A stretch of 30,237 nucleotides of DNA. Origin: a virus. The number at the start of each line of letters is the position of its first letter. The stretch's first letter is position 1. Location: the IMG/VR virus record IMGVR_UViG_3300044680_000064, positions 73,632-103,868 of that record. One strand, given 5' to 3'. The position numbers and the translations under genes were made by a program. Shown in pieces: positions 7,697 to 16,364 of the stretch. The notes below the pieces were generated by a model, which searched no databases, had not been told where the DNA came from, and saw nothing but the letters and a program-made list of their open reading frames with translations.

Positions 7697-9313
7697 ATGT
7701 CTGGACCATCTACCTCAGTGAATCCCGTTCTCTGGCACGACTTCAGCACTGGAGTCTACCAAGATAGCGGCACGTCTACGCCATGCACAGACGGCACCGC
7801 ACTTCAGCACATAGTTGACCAGAGCGGCAACGGCAACGACGGCCAGCAGGCTACGTCAGGGAATCGTCCAACTTGGCACAGCAACCCGTTCGGCTCGTTG
7901 ATGGGAGTGAATCAGGCCGGCGCATCGTTTAACGCCAGTAACAGCCAATACCTGCTTCACCCTTACAACGTCGCCAACGGCATCACGCTCTTTGTAATCG
8001 GCATGTGTCAAGGCACTGGCGACATGGCATGGATGGGGCTGGAGGCGTCGTCGGGAAACCTCGCTCCGTACTACTTTAAACCAAGCAACTCGGCCAGCCT
8101 CAATTCCGCAGTTGGTGAAGCCGGTGGGACGACTCTCTACGGCGGTCGAAACACCAACATCATGTTCATGCAGTTGGTGACGATCAGCAACAACACCGTG
8201 ACGCTCTGGCAAAATGGCGTCCAGGTCGCGAGCGCGTCATTCAGTGGCCAAGCATCGCCGGGAAGCAACGGATTCGTTGGTGCTAGCTATTACGGCGGGA
8301 ATCCAGTTGACTTTTTGACCGGGATTATCCGGCACCTGTTCATATTCCCGCAAGTCCTTGGGTCAATCGACATCGCGGCCTGCTTCAGTTGGGGGCGGTC
8401 ATACCTTCCGCCCGCGCCATCGCTCTCAGGTGTGAGCTACATCGGCGCTTTCTTCGATTCAACGAATGAAGTTTTGGTCATGGGCACGAGTTCGGACGGG
8501 ATCAACTTCCAGCAGTACCCGATTTCGTACGTGCCGAGCGGGATCAATTCTGGTTCGGTTGGTGCAACGACGCGTGATCCGCGAATCATCCAGAATTACA
8601 CAACGAAGACGGTCTGGAATCTCGCTCACACTTCCATCAGCTTGAGCACCGGGTTGCAAAGTGGCATGGCCCAGACGACGGACTTCGCTTACTGGACTTC
8701 GCTACCAAACCTCGATTGGTCTGACGTGACGGGCAGCCCGAATCAGGCATGGGCTCCGAATCTCTACGTCGATGGGAGCGGAAACACTTGGGTTTATTGT
8801 GCGGTCGGGAATTCGAGCGGGCCGACGCATGCGATTTGGTACAAGGAATTCACGGCAGCCGATTTGTCGTCAGCCGGTTCATCGACCGAGACTTCGATCA
8901 CGTCAGCGCCGACGAATATCATCGACCCGTTCCTGCTTCTTTACAGCGGCACGTACTATCTATTCTTCGCCAACAACACAGGCGGGTATGTTGGATATGC
9001 AAGCTGCTCAACGCAGAATGGCACGTACACCGTTGGCGTGAGCGGAGCTTCCAACACGCTCGGCCTTGGAGCGGCTGAAGGTCCGTTCTTTGTGACAGTT
9101 GGCAGCAATCTAACGATTTACGTTGATGCGACGGGCGCCGCACATCTCGAATATTCGCAGCCGAGCGGCGGACCAACCGGAACGTATCCGACGCCATCGA
9201 ACGTCAACCTGACCGCGTATGGCGGTGGATCGCTGACGCCAAGACATGGGACAATTATCAATTATTCAGCTGCTACCAGTCAAGGAACCGCTTCGCTTTG
9301 GCTTGTTGGCTAA
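7697..9313 (+). CDS. Tail-associated LamG lectin plus GH43-like glycosidase protein
   Basis: 538 aa. Residues about 5-240 look like a concanavalin A/LamG jelly roll: VLWHDFS near the start, DQSGNGNDG, and repeated beta strands ending in an FLTGIIRHLFIFPQVL strand. Residues about 248-515 look like a five-bladed beta-propeller of the GH43/GH117 type. TRDPRI gives Asp294, WAPNLYVDG follows, IDPFLLLYSG gives Asp410 and AEGPF gives Glu461. These three acids are in the order and context of the base, modulator and acid of that clan. It probably binds and trims a host polysaccharide during adsorption, as a tail spike or depolymerase would. No signal peptide is present, as expected for a virion protein. 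It is followed 3 bp later by the long fibre gene. The glycan is unknown and activity is inferred. Confidence 0.6.
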   Translation: MSGPSTSVNPVLWHDFSTGVYQDSGTSTPCTDGTALQHIVDQSGNGNDGQQATSGNRPTWHSNPFGSLMGVNQAGASFNASNSQYLLHPYNVANGITLFVIGMCQGTGDMAWMGLEASSGNLAPYYFKPSNSASLNSAVGEAGGTTLYGGRNTNIMFMQLVTISNNTVTLWQNGVQVASASFSGQASPGSNGFVGASYYGGNPVDFLTGIIRHLFIFPQVLGSIDIAACFSWGRSYLPPAPSLSGVSYIGAFFDSTNEVLVMGTSSDGINFQQYPISYVPSGINSGSVGATTRDPRIIQNYTTKTVWNLAHTSISLSTGLQSGMAQTTDFAYWTSLPNLDWSDVTGSPNQAWAPNLYVDGSGNTWVYCAVGNSSGPTHAIWYKEFTAADLSSAGSSTETSITSAPTNIIDPFLLLYSGTYYLFFANNTGGYVGYASCSTQNGTYTVGVSGASNTLGLGAAEGPFFVTVGSNLTIYVDATGAAHLEYSQPSGGPTGTYPTPSNVNLTAYGGGSLTPRHGTIINYSAATSQGTASLWLVG

Positions 9314-9316
9314 ATT

Positions 9317-12205
9317 ATGCTAAATCGAATCTCACCAGCTGTCGCCATTTCCGCAGGGACTCAACAAGTCTCTAGCGGTAGTCTGATATTCTCTAATTCC
9401 AATGGCGTATCGTTCGGGATCAACGGTAATACTCTGACGGCCAGCGCCGCCGGTGGCGGAGGCGGCGCATTCACGGGCGGAATGTCCACATTTGGGAACA
9501 CGCTCGGAAACACGGGCCTTGTCACGGGCCAACTTGTCCTCGTCGGAACGAACAATATCACGCTATCGGGATCGACCAATGGCGGGAGCATGACGATTTC
9601 GTTCTCTGGCGGCGCTGGTGCGGCCGGGAACACCGGATACATTTCAGCCGGCACTCTCACGGCCAGTCTCGGCACGGTAGTCTTCAGCAATAGCGGCGGC
9701 GTTAGTTTTGGCATCAATGGCCAGACCGTCACGGCTACGGTTGCGACAAATTACCTAACCACCGCTGACCTATCGCAGAATAGCAGCAAGTACATTCAGG
9801 CGTGGGATCTGACTGGTAATACAGCCGGAACAACATCGTCGGCCCAAGGTACTGCGCTGTGGTTATCGGGCGGCAATAGCATTACGGTCTCTGGAAACAG
9901 CAACACAATCGTCTTCTCGGTCGGGAACTACCTGACAACGGCCGATCTTTCGCAGAATAGTTCGAAGTATGCCGGCATCAATGGCGCGATCACGGGCGGC
10001 AGCATCACGGTCAATACATCTGGCGTCTCGGTGGCCTTGCCCGCTTATCTGACGACGGCGATGCAGAGCAACGCCACAACGATCTCGAATATCAACGTCA
10101 GTGCCGGAACGACGAGCCAGAATCTGTCCGCACTGGTATTCTCGAACTCGAACAACTTCAGTTTTGGTCTGAACGGTTCGACGATCACGGGCAGTTACAC
10201 AGTCCCAACGCAAACGAATCAGTCTGGGAACGTTTACGCATCGTCGAACACCTTTGGAACATCGTCTGGAACTTATGATGCACGCTCGCTGTCTATCGCG
10301 GGAAGCGGGGCTGTCTCTGTTGCAGCCAGCAATTCCGGTTGGGTAATCAGCGCGCCGACGCAAACGAACGATACTGGCAAGGTCTATGCGTCGTCCAATA
10401 CATTCGGCACGTCTAGCGGGACGTTCGATGTACGAACGTTGTCGATTGCCGGCAGCGGTGCCGTTAGCGTCGCTGCAAGTAATTCGGGATGGGTTATTTC
10501 GGCTCCGACGCAAACGGCCCAAACACAGAATTGCGTCGATCTTAGCCTTTCTGGCAACAGCACCTCGGCCGGCGCTGGCTACATCCTGATTTCGTCAGGC
10601 ACAGCTGTTCTTGCTGGCGGAAACAACATCACGCTGTCTCAGAATGGGCAGTCCATTACCATCTCTGGTGCCAACGCTGCCGGTGCCCAAACGGGTATCA
10701 GTGGCATCGCAGACTCGGCCCATACGCAGACTGTTGGCACTCTTTCGTTCGCCAATAGCAATGGCGTGACGTTCGGCCTTTCCACTGGCGCGAACACCGG
10801 CACGCTGACCGCCAGCGTCGCCGCGCAGACGAATCAGACGGGCGGAGTTTATGCCAGTTCCAACACGTTCGGGACATCTAGCGGCACTTACGACGCCCGC
10901 TCAATCTCGATCGCCGGAAGCGGAAATGTTTCAATCGCGGCTAGCAATTCCGGCTGGGTGGTGAGCGTTCCGAATCAGACCAATCAAACTGGCAATGTGT
11001 ATGCCAGTTCGAATACGTTCGGCACGAGCAGCGGGACGTATGACGCGAGGAGCCTGTCAATTGCTGGCTCTGGCGCCGTGTCCGTGGCGGCATCGAACTC
11101 TGGTTTCGTCATCAGCGCTCCGGTGCAGACCAATCAAAGCGTCGGTCTTTACGCCCTTGGCAACACGACCCAGAACAGTTCGACAACTCTGGATGCGCGT
11201 TCGCTTAGTTACAACGCGATCGGTGCTATGTCGTGGGGCTATTCCAACGGGTCCATTCAAGCATCCGTGCCGGCGACCTCCAGCCTGTCGGCTACCGGCT
11301 GGGCGTCAATCAGTGTCAACGGCTCAACGATCAGCATTGGCGCCTCGACAACGGCGAGCCTGTACGCTGTCGGCAACACCACAAACAACACGACGCAATC
11401 GCAGGATATCCGCACGGTCTCGTTCGCTGGCTTGGGCCAGGTCAGCGTCGGATTCAGCGGCGGTACGATGCAAGTGTCTGGACCGGCATTACTCTCGGCC
11501 TTTGAGCCGCTGCAACTCCAGACGAACACGAGCGTCAGCAGCTTCGCGACGAACTCGTACATCTTCCAGAAGATTCTGATTCCAGACCCGCTCGCGTGCA
11601 GCAAAATCAATGTCTTGAAGTCGCTCAACGCGGCCGTCGGCGCGAACGTCACAACGAAGACATTTAATCTGACCTACTTCCACGGTCTGACGCTCTTCTC
11701 GCGTCAGGATTATACGAACAATTCGAGTAATCTGTCGAGCTTTGCCTCGGCCAGTTTTGGTATCAGCCACACGTTCAGCTACAGCAGCTTGTCAGGCTCG
11801 GCAACCGTGGCATGGGCGACCAATTCGGCTGGCGGCACAAGCAGCGCCAGCTTCACAGATTCGATCATCTCGGGCATGACCAGCTATCTGACCGGCCTGA
11901 AGTTCGCCCAGATACCCTTCGTGGCAACGCTGACGAGCCCAGAAATCTGGATCGCGCACAACGAATCGTCGAGCACGAGCGGCAGCCCGCCCTGCGTCAG
12001 CGTGTCGTTCAGCGACGTTTACATGACTCCACTTGTGTCCACCATCGGGGCGTGGTCAAATAGTGGAAGCGACACAGCCAGAAATCCGCAGGGCGAAGGC
12101 TTCGGCAACGCGTCGGCGACAGCGAACACGATGCCGTTCTCGAATATCTCCGCGGCGACGCAGGCTTTCATTTACCACAACTACTCGAATGTGCTGGTGA
12201 CATGA
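9317..12205 (+). CDS. Long repetitive tail fibre protein
   Basis: 962 aa, rich in Ser, Thr, Asn, Gly and Ala, with almost no charged residues in the repeat region. Two repeat families are visible. One has the core GxLxFSNSNGVSFGxNGxTxTAS and occurs near residues 25, 120, 275 and 475. The other is a 50-residue unit built on VYASSNTFGTSSGTYDARSL followed by SIAGSGAVSVAASNSGW. The C-terminal about 230 residues (from QTNTSVSSFATNSYIFQK) are non-repetitive and probably form a globular receptor-binding or trimerisation domain. It follows the LamG/GH43-like gene by 3 bp and overlaps the next start by ATGA. Beta-solenoid or beta-helix architecture is likely. Receptor specificity cannot be read from the sequence. 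Confidence 0.75.
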   Translation: MLNRISPAVAISAGTQQVSSGSLIFSNSNGVSFGINGNTLTASAAGGGGGAFTGGMSTFGNTLGNTGLVTGQLVLVGTNNITLSGSTNGGSMTISFSGGAGAAGNTGYISAGTLTASLGTVVFSNSGGVSFGINGQTVTATVATNYLTTADLSQNSSKYIQAWDLTGNTAGTTSSAQGTALWLSGGNSITVSGNSNTIVFSVGNYLTTADLSQNSSKYAGINGAITGGSITVNTSGVSVALPAYLTTAMQSNATTISNINVSAGTTSQNLSALVFSNSNNFSFGLNGSTITGSYTVPTQTNQSGNVYASSNTFGTSSGTYDARSLSIAGSGAVSVAASNSGWVISAPTQTNDTGKVYASSNTFGTSSGTFDVRTLSIAGSGAVSVAASNSGWVISAPTQTAQTQNCVDLSLSGNSTSAGAGYILISSGTAVLAGGNNITLSQNGQSITISGANAAGAQTGISGIADSAHTQTVGTLSFANSNGVTFGLSTGANTGTLTASVAAQTNQTGGVYASSNTFGTSSGTYDARSISIAGSGNVSIAASNSGWVVSVPNQTNQTGNVYASSNTFGTSSGTYDARSLSIAGSGAVSVAASNSGFVISAPVQTNQSVGLYALGNTTQNSSTTLDARSLSYNAIGAMSWGYSNGSIQASVPATSSLSATGWASISVNGSTISIGASTTASLYAVGNTTNNTTQSQDIRTVSFAGLGQVSVGFSGGTMQVSGPALLSAFEPLQLQTNTSVSSFATNSYIFQKILIPDPLACSKINVLKSLNAAVGANVTTKTFNLTYFHGLTLFSRQDYTNNSSNLSSFASASFGISHTFSYSSLSGSATVAWATNSAGGTSSASFTDSIISGMTSYLTGLKFAQIPFVATLTSPEIWIAHNESSSTSGSPPCVSVSFSDVYMTPLVSTIGAWSNSGSDTARNPQGEGFGNASATANTMPFSNISAATQAFIYHNYSNVLVT
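10211..11275 (+). repeat. 150-bp tandem repeats inside the tail fibre gene
   Basis: Copies of a 150-bp, 50-codon unit start at 10211, 10361, 10826, 10976 and, more diverged, 11126. The spacing within each pair is exactly 150 bp. The first pair and the second pair are separated by a 315-bp segment that carries the other repeat type of this gene. Copies differ mostly at third codon positions, so the protein is more conserved than the DNA, which indicates selection on the protein and not a very recent duplication. Confidence 0.85.
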
Positions 12206-12924
12206 CGACGCAGCAGTTGATCGTGCAGGACATGGGAGGGTTCCATAATGCGAATCTCGAAGCGACACGCGCGCGACTTATCCGCGGCGGATCGTACAAG
12301 AAGCAGCGTGTCATTCTCATCATCCCGGCCATCAAGCCAATACCGCCCAAGGTGTATCTTTCGCACTGCTCGCTAATTTTCCCGCCTAATCAGCCGGTCG
12401 TCAGAATTTTGGCCGAAGGAATGGAGGTGGGAGATTCCTACAGTCAGGCCATCGCGAACGTGTTGTCGCATCCATACCTTTCTGAATTTGAGTACATTTG
12501 TACGATCGAGGCAGATAATTGCCCGCCCAATGATGGCGTCTTGAAGTTAATAGAGAGAATGGAAAATCATCCGGAAATGTCCGCGATTTCCGGTTTGTAC
12601 TATACAAAATTTTGCGGCGGCGTGGCCCAGATTTGGGGATCTCCACAGCAAGACCCAGTATTCAATTGTCGGCCACAGCTACCAGTGCCAGGCGAGTTGG
12701 TCGAAGCATACGGAATTGGCATGGGCTTCGCCCTATGGCGCACTTCCATGTTCAAAGATGCGCGCCTGCCGCGACCTTGGTTTAAGACGAATGCGAGCAA
12801 AAATGGTGTGGGAACTCAAGACCTGCACTTCGCATCCGAAATTCGTAAATTCGGCTACAGGCTTGGTGTCGATTGCGATGTCAAAGTAGGTCACTACGAT
12901 TTTGAAAATGACATGATGTGGTAG
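12202..12924 (+). CDS. GT-A type glycosyltransferase-like protein
   Basis: 240 aa. It starts at an ATG that overlaps the fibre stop by 4 bp. RVILIIPAIKPI at 36-47 is the first nucleotide-binding strand, and E103-A-D105 in CTIEADNCPP stands in the position of the DxD metal motif of GT2-like enzymes. YGIGMGFALWR at about 172-182 and LPRPWFKT resemble the acceptor-side motifs of phage GT2-like proteins, and a late VGHYD supplies a possible metal-binding His. Its gene sits directly after the fibre gene, so decoration of the fibre or of a host glycan is plausible. The first position of the DxD is Glu, which is tolerated in some families. Sugar and acceptor are unknown. Confidence 0.6.
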   Translation: MTTQQLIVQDMGGFHNANLEATRARLIRGGSYKKQRVILIIPAIKPIPPKVYLSHCSLIFPPNQPVVRILAEGMEVGDSYSQAIANVLSHPYLSEFEYICTIEADNCPPNDGVLKLIERMENHPEMSAISGLYYTKFCGGVAQIWGSPQQDPVFNCRPQLPVPGELVEAYGIGMGFALWRTSMFKDARLPRPWFKTNASKNGVGTQDLHFASEIRKFGYRLGVDCDVKVGHYDFENDMMW

Positions 12925-12955
12925 AATGGTAATAGCCAACACATACGAGGTTGCT

Positions 12956-13438
12956 ATGCCATCTTCATCAGCCATCAGAAGTCGTAAGTATCGAGCGAAA
13001 GATGTAGACGCTTACAGGAAAAATAAACGCGAGTATGCTAGGACTCCAGAGCAGCGCGCTAAACGCAACGCCTACATGGCTATCTGGAGAGAGAGAAACC
13101 GAGAAAAACACAATCGTCAAGCGAGAGAATCACACGCCAGAAACTCGCACAAGCATAAGCAGAAACGCAAAGATCACGCTCTCAAGGTGTCTTACGGTCT
13201 TACGCGAGACGATTACAATGCAATGCTCGCTTCTCAAGATGGGGTATGCTTTATCTGCCGACTCGCCGAGAGAGCCAAGAAGACTGGGCAGACGCCGCGA
13301 AATCTGGCCGTTGACCATTGCCACGCAACCGGAAAGATTCGTGGTCTACTCTGCACAAAATGCAATGGTAATCTAGGCTGGTTCGAAAAGTTCAAGGATT
13401 CAATACTGAGATATTTGGATAGGACCATAGCTACATGA
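12956..13438 (+). CDS. T4 endonuclease VII-like nuclease
   Basis: 160 aa from the ATG at 12956, chosen because CGAGG lies 7 nt upstream; an in-frame ATG at 12926 has no such site. The first 75 residues are very basic. The C-terminal half has the recombination endonuclease VII pattern: YGLTRDDYNAML, C98-x2-C101, then VDHCH at 119-123 and GLLCTKCN with C133-x2-C136. These give the structural zinc and the His-Asp-His/Asn beta-beta-alpha active site. Family members cut branched DNA or act as free-standing HNH nucleases. The gene is richer in A+T and in AGA codons than its neighbours and sits between a glycosyltransferase and a methyltransferase, so it may be a mobile insertion, not a packaging factor. 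It overlaps the next gene by ATGA. Confidence 0.8.
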   Translation: MPSSSAIRSRKYRAKDVDAYRKNKREYARTPEQRAKRNAYMAIWRERNREKHNRQARESHARNSHKHKQKRKDHALKVSYGLTRDDYNAMLASQDGVCFICRLAERAKKTGQTPRNLAVDHCHATGKIRGLLCTKCNGNLGWFEKFKDSILRYLDRTIAT

Positions 13439-14220
13439 CCGCGACTCTCGAAGAGACAAGACCATTCGCCTCTGTCTTCTGCCGTCATTGTGGCGAAGGC
13501 TTCCTTCGCGCCGACTTGGCGGGCGACCATGAGGCAAAGTGCATAGGCATACAAGCCGCCGATGGCCGATGCGCGAGCTGCGGCTTGTTTATTTATCCGG
13601 ACGGTCTCTATGCGGGGCTTTTGCACGGCGAACCATGCCGATGCAATGTGAAACCGATTCTGAAACTTGACATCGGATGTGGCGGTAACAAGCGGCAGGA
13701 CAATGGCCCGTGGATTGGCGTCGATTGCTTGCAGATGATTGGCGTTGATGTTGTTGCCGATCTGCGAGAGACGTGGCCCTGGGAAGACGGCTCCGTGACG
13801 GAGATACACGCTTCGCATGTTCTGGAGCATTTTGGCTCGATGCAGCGCGTACATATCGCCAACGAGATGTACCGGGTGCTCATGCCTGGCGGCAAGGCGA
13901 CGGTGATCGTGCCTCATTGGGCGAGCTGTCGCGCCTACGGCGATCCGACGCATCAATGGCCACCCTGCGGAGAATTTTGGTTCTACTATCTTTCGCGTGA
14001 GTGGCGTCTCGGGAATGCCGACAAGAAGATTCCAGCCAACGCGCCGCACACGGACGCGAAATATCTCGAAGGCGGTTTCAACTGCGATTTCGAGGCGACG
14101 TGGGGCTACACGCCGCATCCGCACTGGCAAACGCGATCGGCCGAAGCGCAGCAGTTCGCTTTCCAGTTCAACAAGGAAGCGATTCAGGACATGATAAGTA
14201 CGTGGACGGCCCGGAAGTGA
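13435..14220 (+). CDS. Zinc-finger plus SAM-dependent methyltransferase
   Basis: 261 aa. The first 70 residues hold two probable zinc sites: C16-x2-C19 with H32 and C36, and C46-x2-C49 with C68 and C70. From residue 77 the protein is a class I methyltransferase of the Methyltransf_11 type. LDIGCGG at 78-84 is the glycine-rich SAM loop, GVD at about 95-97 follows, EIHASHVLEHF at 123-133 is motif II/III, and YRVLMPGGKATVIVPH at 146-161 is the next strand. There is no NPPY-type motif, so DNA is not the obvious substrate. Methylation of a sugar or protein is more likely, in line with the nearby glycosyltransferases. The C-terminus (residues 185-261) is His/Trp-rich and unassigned. Confidence 0.65.
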   Translation: MTATLEETRPFASVFCRHCGEGFLRADLAGDHEAKCIGIQAADGRCASCGLFIYPDGLYAGLLHGEPCRCNVKPILKLDIGCGGNKRQDNGPWIGVDCLQMIGVDVVADLRETWPWEDGSVTEIHASHVLEHFGSMQRVHIANEMYRVLMPGGKATVIVPHWASCRAYGDPTHQWPPCGEFWFYYLSREWRLGNADKKIPANAPHTDAKYLEGGFNCDFEATWGYTPHPHWQTRSAEAQQFAFQFNKEAIQDMISTWTARK

Positions 14221-14221
14221 C

Positions 14222-14578
14222 ATGCCGAACCAGATTCAAGTATCGACAACCACCGGCAGCACGATCTACGCCCTGGTCCGCAATGCGGCCTCGCTGATTT
14301 GGAACGGCTCTGGATTCGAGACATACGAGACGGCGAATTACGCCAACTACCCGCTCTCGATGACCGAACAAGGATCACACAGCGGCTATTACGCTGGCCC
14401 GTTCCCGATCGTGATACCAGGCGAGTACGAAATTGTGATGAAGGCGCAGTCGGGCGGTTCGCCAGCCGAGACGGACCAGAGCGCCGGGAATCAGACGGTG
14501 GTGTGGGACGGCACGCAGTTTGGCCTTGTCGGTCTTGAGAATGGCGGCATCGCGTACATCGGACCAAGTTTGTCATGA
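14222..14578 (+). CDS. Small structural protein, paralogue of the next gene
   Basis: 118 aa, starting one base after the preceding stop. It is beta-rich with little charge, and contains TEQGSHSGYYAGPFP, AGSPAETD-like and VVWDGTQFGLVG segments. The next protein has the same segments over its first 110 residues, so the two arose by duplication. It overlaps that gene by ATGA. Position among late genes and composition suggest a tail or decoration protein. No enzymatic motif is visible, and the family is not recognised. Confidence 0.55.
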   Translation: MPNQIQVSTTTGSTIYALVRNAASLIWNGSGFETYETANYANYPLSMTEQGSHSGYYAGPFPIVIPGEYEIVMKAQSGGSPAETDQSAGNQTVVWDGTQFGLVGLENGGIAYIGPSLS

Positions 14579-15291
14579 GCGATCAAATCCAAGTTGACGG
14601 TTTGACAGGCCAGACGGTCTACTCTCTCGTGCGCAATGCGCTGGGCGCGATCTGGAATGGCACGGCGTTCGTCACCTACGTCACTGCCAACTACGCGACG
14701 TACCCAATTGCAATGACCGAGCAGGGCTCGCATTCAGGCTATTACGCCGGCACGTTCCCCACTGTCGCCGCGGGTGAATACGAGGTCGTGGCGAAGCAGC
14801 AGGCCGGCGGCAGCCCGGCGGAGACTGACGCGACGGTTGGCAACGGAACCATCGTCTGGGACGGGACACAGTTCTCGCTCGTCGGTCTGTTGCAAAACAC
14901 AATCAATTGTTCCGGCCCGGTCGATCCGATCACGGGCAACGTCACGATCATCGGCGGCGATGCGTACACGGCGGCAAACGGCAGACCGTTGCTTTGGAAC
15001 GCTCCCGTAGGGAATGGAATACCAGACCTAACTGGCGCCACTCTGGTCGCGAATTTCTACAAGTCGAAGTTGCTTGTCAATCCGACGATTGTCGGGACCG
15101 CGACGGCGCTCAATGCGGGCGGTTCAAGCCAGCAAGTTCAGCTGTCTTTGCAACCGGACGACTCAGCTGCGGTAATCGGCTGCACTCTGCTCGCGATCGT
15201 CGCTTATGACTCGTCGTTGACAACGTGGACGGTGATAAGACAGTCAACGACTATTCTTGAACCGAGCAACCTTGGCGTGCCACGGATATGA
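14575..15291 (+). CDS. Two-domain structural protein, paralogous N-domain plus Ig-like C-domain
   Basis: 238 aa. Residues 1-110 repeat the whole preceding protein (IQVDGLTGQTVYSLVRNA, TEQGSHSGYYAGTFP, GGSPAETD, WDGTQFSLVGL). Residues about 112-238 form a second beta-sandwich-like domain. Its segments TGATLVANFYKS and SSQQVQLSLQPDD are reminiscent of the BppU/Ig-like baseplate domains of some phages. It overlaps the previous gene by ATGA and ends 3 bp before the KTSC gene. A role in attaching fibres or other appendages would fit, but it is inferred from context. Confidence 0.55.
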   Translation: MSDQIQVDGLTGQTVYSLVRNALGAIWNGTAFVTYVTANYATYPIAMTEQGSHSGYYAGTFPTVAAGEYEVVAKQQAGGSPAETDATVGNGTIVWDGTQFSLVGLLQNTINCSGPVDPITGNVTIIGGDAYTAANGRPLLWNAPVGNGIPDLTGATLVANFYKSKLLVNPTIVGTATALNAGGSSQQVQLSLQPDDSAAVIGCTLLAIVAYDSSLTTWTVIRQSTTILEPSNLGVPRI

Positions 15292-15294
15292 AAG

Positions 15295-15660
15295 ATGACC
15301 GTCAGCCGATTGTACTTCAGAAAAGGTAAGCTAGTCCAGCTTCGGGCGATTGATCTTGTCGGCTTGAAGACGCTTAGAGATGCAGACGGCTGGCGGCTTG
15401 TGACATCATCCAACATCAAGGCGCTACGGTGGAGACCGCCATTTGAAGGAGATAACGGCCGCTCTGGTCTCGGTGTGTGGTTTGCTCCGACGAATGCGGA
15501 TGGAAAGCCAAGCGGCAAGGAAACGATTTACTGGCTTTCTGGAGTTCCGTTCGACGAATACGCCAAGATGCTGACATCGGCCAGTAAAGGGAAATTCTAC
15601 TATTACTTCGTGCGTCCACGGTGGCCAGTAACTGCTGGCCCACTAGAAATAGGCGACTAA
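15295..15660 (+). CDS. KTSC-domain protein
   Basis: 121 aa. Residues 37-108 match the KTSC domain pattern: TSSNIKALRW at the start, a short strand pair around IYWLSGVP, then FDEYAKMLTSASKGKFYYYFVRPRW, which corresponds to the conserved helix and the S-x-G-x-(F/Y)-x3-(I/V)-R ending of the family. In bacteria and phages KTSC domains occur alone or fused to nucleic-acid-binding or lysyl-tRNA synthetase-like proteins, and their biochemical role is not settled. Here the domain sits in the structural block, 3 bp after a structural gene, with a 36-residue basic N-terminal extension. Confidence 0.6.
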   Translation: MTVSRLYFRKGKLVQLRAIDLVGLKTLRDADGWRLVTSSNIKALRWRPPFEGDNGRSGLGVWFAPTNADGKPSGKETIYWLSGVPFDEYAKMLTSASKGKFYYYFVRPRWPVTAGPLEIGD

Positions 15661-15674
15661 CTCAAGGGTGAAAT

Positions 15675-16343
15675 ATGAATCGCGTCAAACAATCGTGCCT
15701 CAACCTCTTCGACGCGACCGGCGCTGCTGTCGGTGGCACGTCTCTTAGCGGGTTGCAGTTCCCAGGCTCGAATACTGTCGCGCCGACGGTTGAGAATCGC
15801 AGCCAGATTCTGCCGCTGTCAGGCGGCTACGTCTTCCCGATCAGCAATGCGACTCCAGCCGTGTGCGGCGGCGTTGTTTCTGTCGGTCAGGACTGGGGCG
15901 ACATTTTGCTCGACTTCTTGGCAACCGGCACGGGTAACTTAGTCGTTGAAATCGGCAAGATCAGCGCCGTGCTGCCGGCCGCTTCGCCGCCTTCATTTGG
16001 CTTGGCCGAACCGCTGGCCAAGTTGACTCTGTCGCCATCGGCGACAAGCGCACCTGCCAATCTTGATCCTTACACGTTGACGACGATTGCTTCGACGACG
16101 TTTTCGTTCTTCGACGCGACCACGCGCACGACTTTGTATGGCAACAACGAACAAGTCACGCTGTCGGCGAACGGCGGCTCCGCGAACGGGTTCCCGGTCC
16201 AGGTCCGCGTCAACACAACTGAAGGTCTTTTCTATTACGTGCTAATCTTGGCACTGAACAGTCTCACCCGAGTCCGCTGCAACTTCCGTCCCGTCCCATC
16301 CAGCGGCAGCTTTATCAATGGCGTCGTAAAATCTGAGACATGA
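15675..16343 (+). CDS. Probable phage structural protein, unknown family
   Basis: 222 aa, with AAGGGTG about 6 nt before the ATG. The sequence is rich in Ala, Gly, Ser, Thr and Asn with alternating hydrophobic residues, typical of beta-sandwich virion proteins. The N-terminus (KQSCLNLFDATGAAVGG) and the repeated FFDAT/LFDAT segments at residues about 11 and 150 suggest two similar halves. No signal peptide or catalytic residues are visible. It is the last long gene of the late block before the convergent region. Function unknown. Confidence 0.5.
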   Translation: MNRVKQSCLNLFDATGAAVGGTSLSGLQFPGSNTVAPTVENRSQILPLSGGYVFPISNATPAVCGGVVSVGQDWGDILLDFLATGTGNLVVEIGKISAVLPAASPPSFGLAEPLAKLTLSPSATSAPANLDPYTLTTIASTTFSFFDATTRTTLYGNNEQVTLSANGGSANGFPVQVRVNTTEGLFYYVLILALNSLTRVRCNFRPVPSSGSFINGVVKSET

Positions 16344-16364
16344 GAAATCAGAGATAGGACCATC

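Noticed and set aside
10211-11275. Regular repeats that could suggest a CRISPR array
   Set aside because: The 150-bp units are in-frame coding repeats with no short conserved repeat and unique spacers, and no cas genes are near. The Cas4-like exonuclease belongs with Bet.
13234-14223. A 329-codon open frame on the - strand
   Set aside because: It is antisense to the endonuclease VII-like and methyltransferase genes, whose motifs are clear on the + strand.
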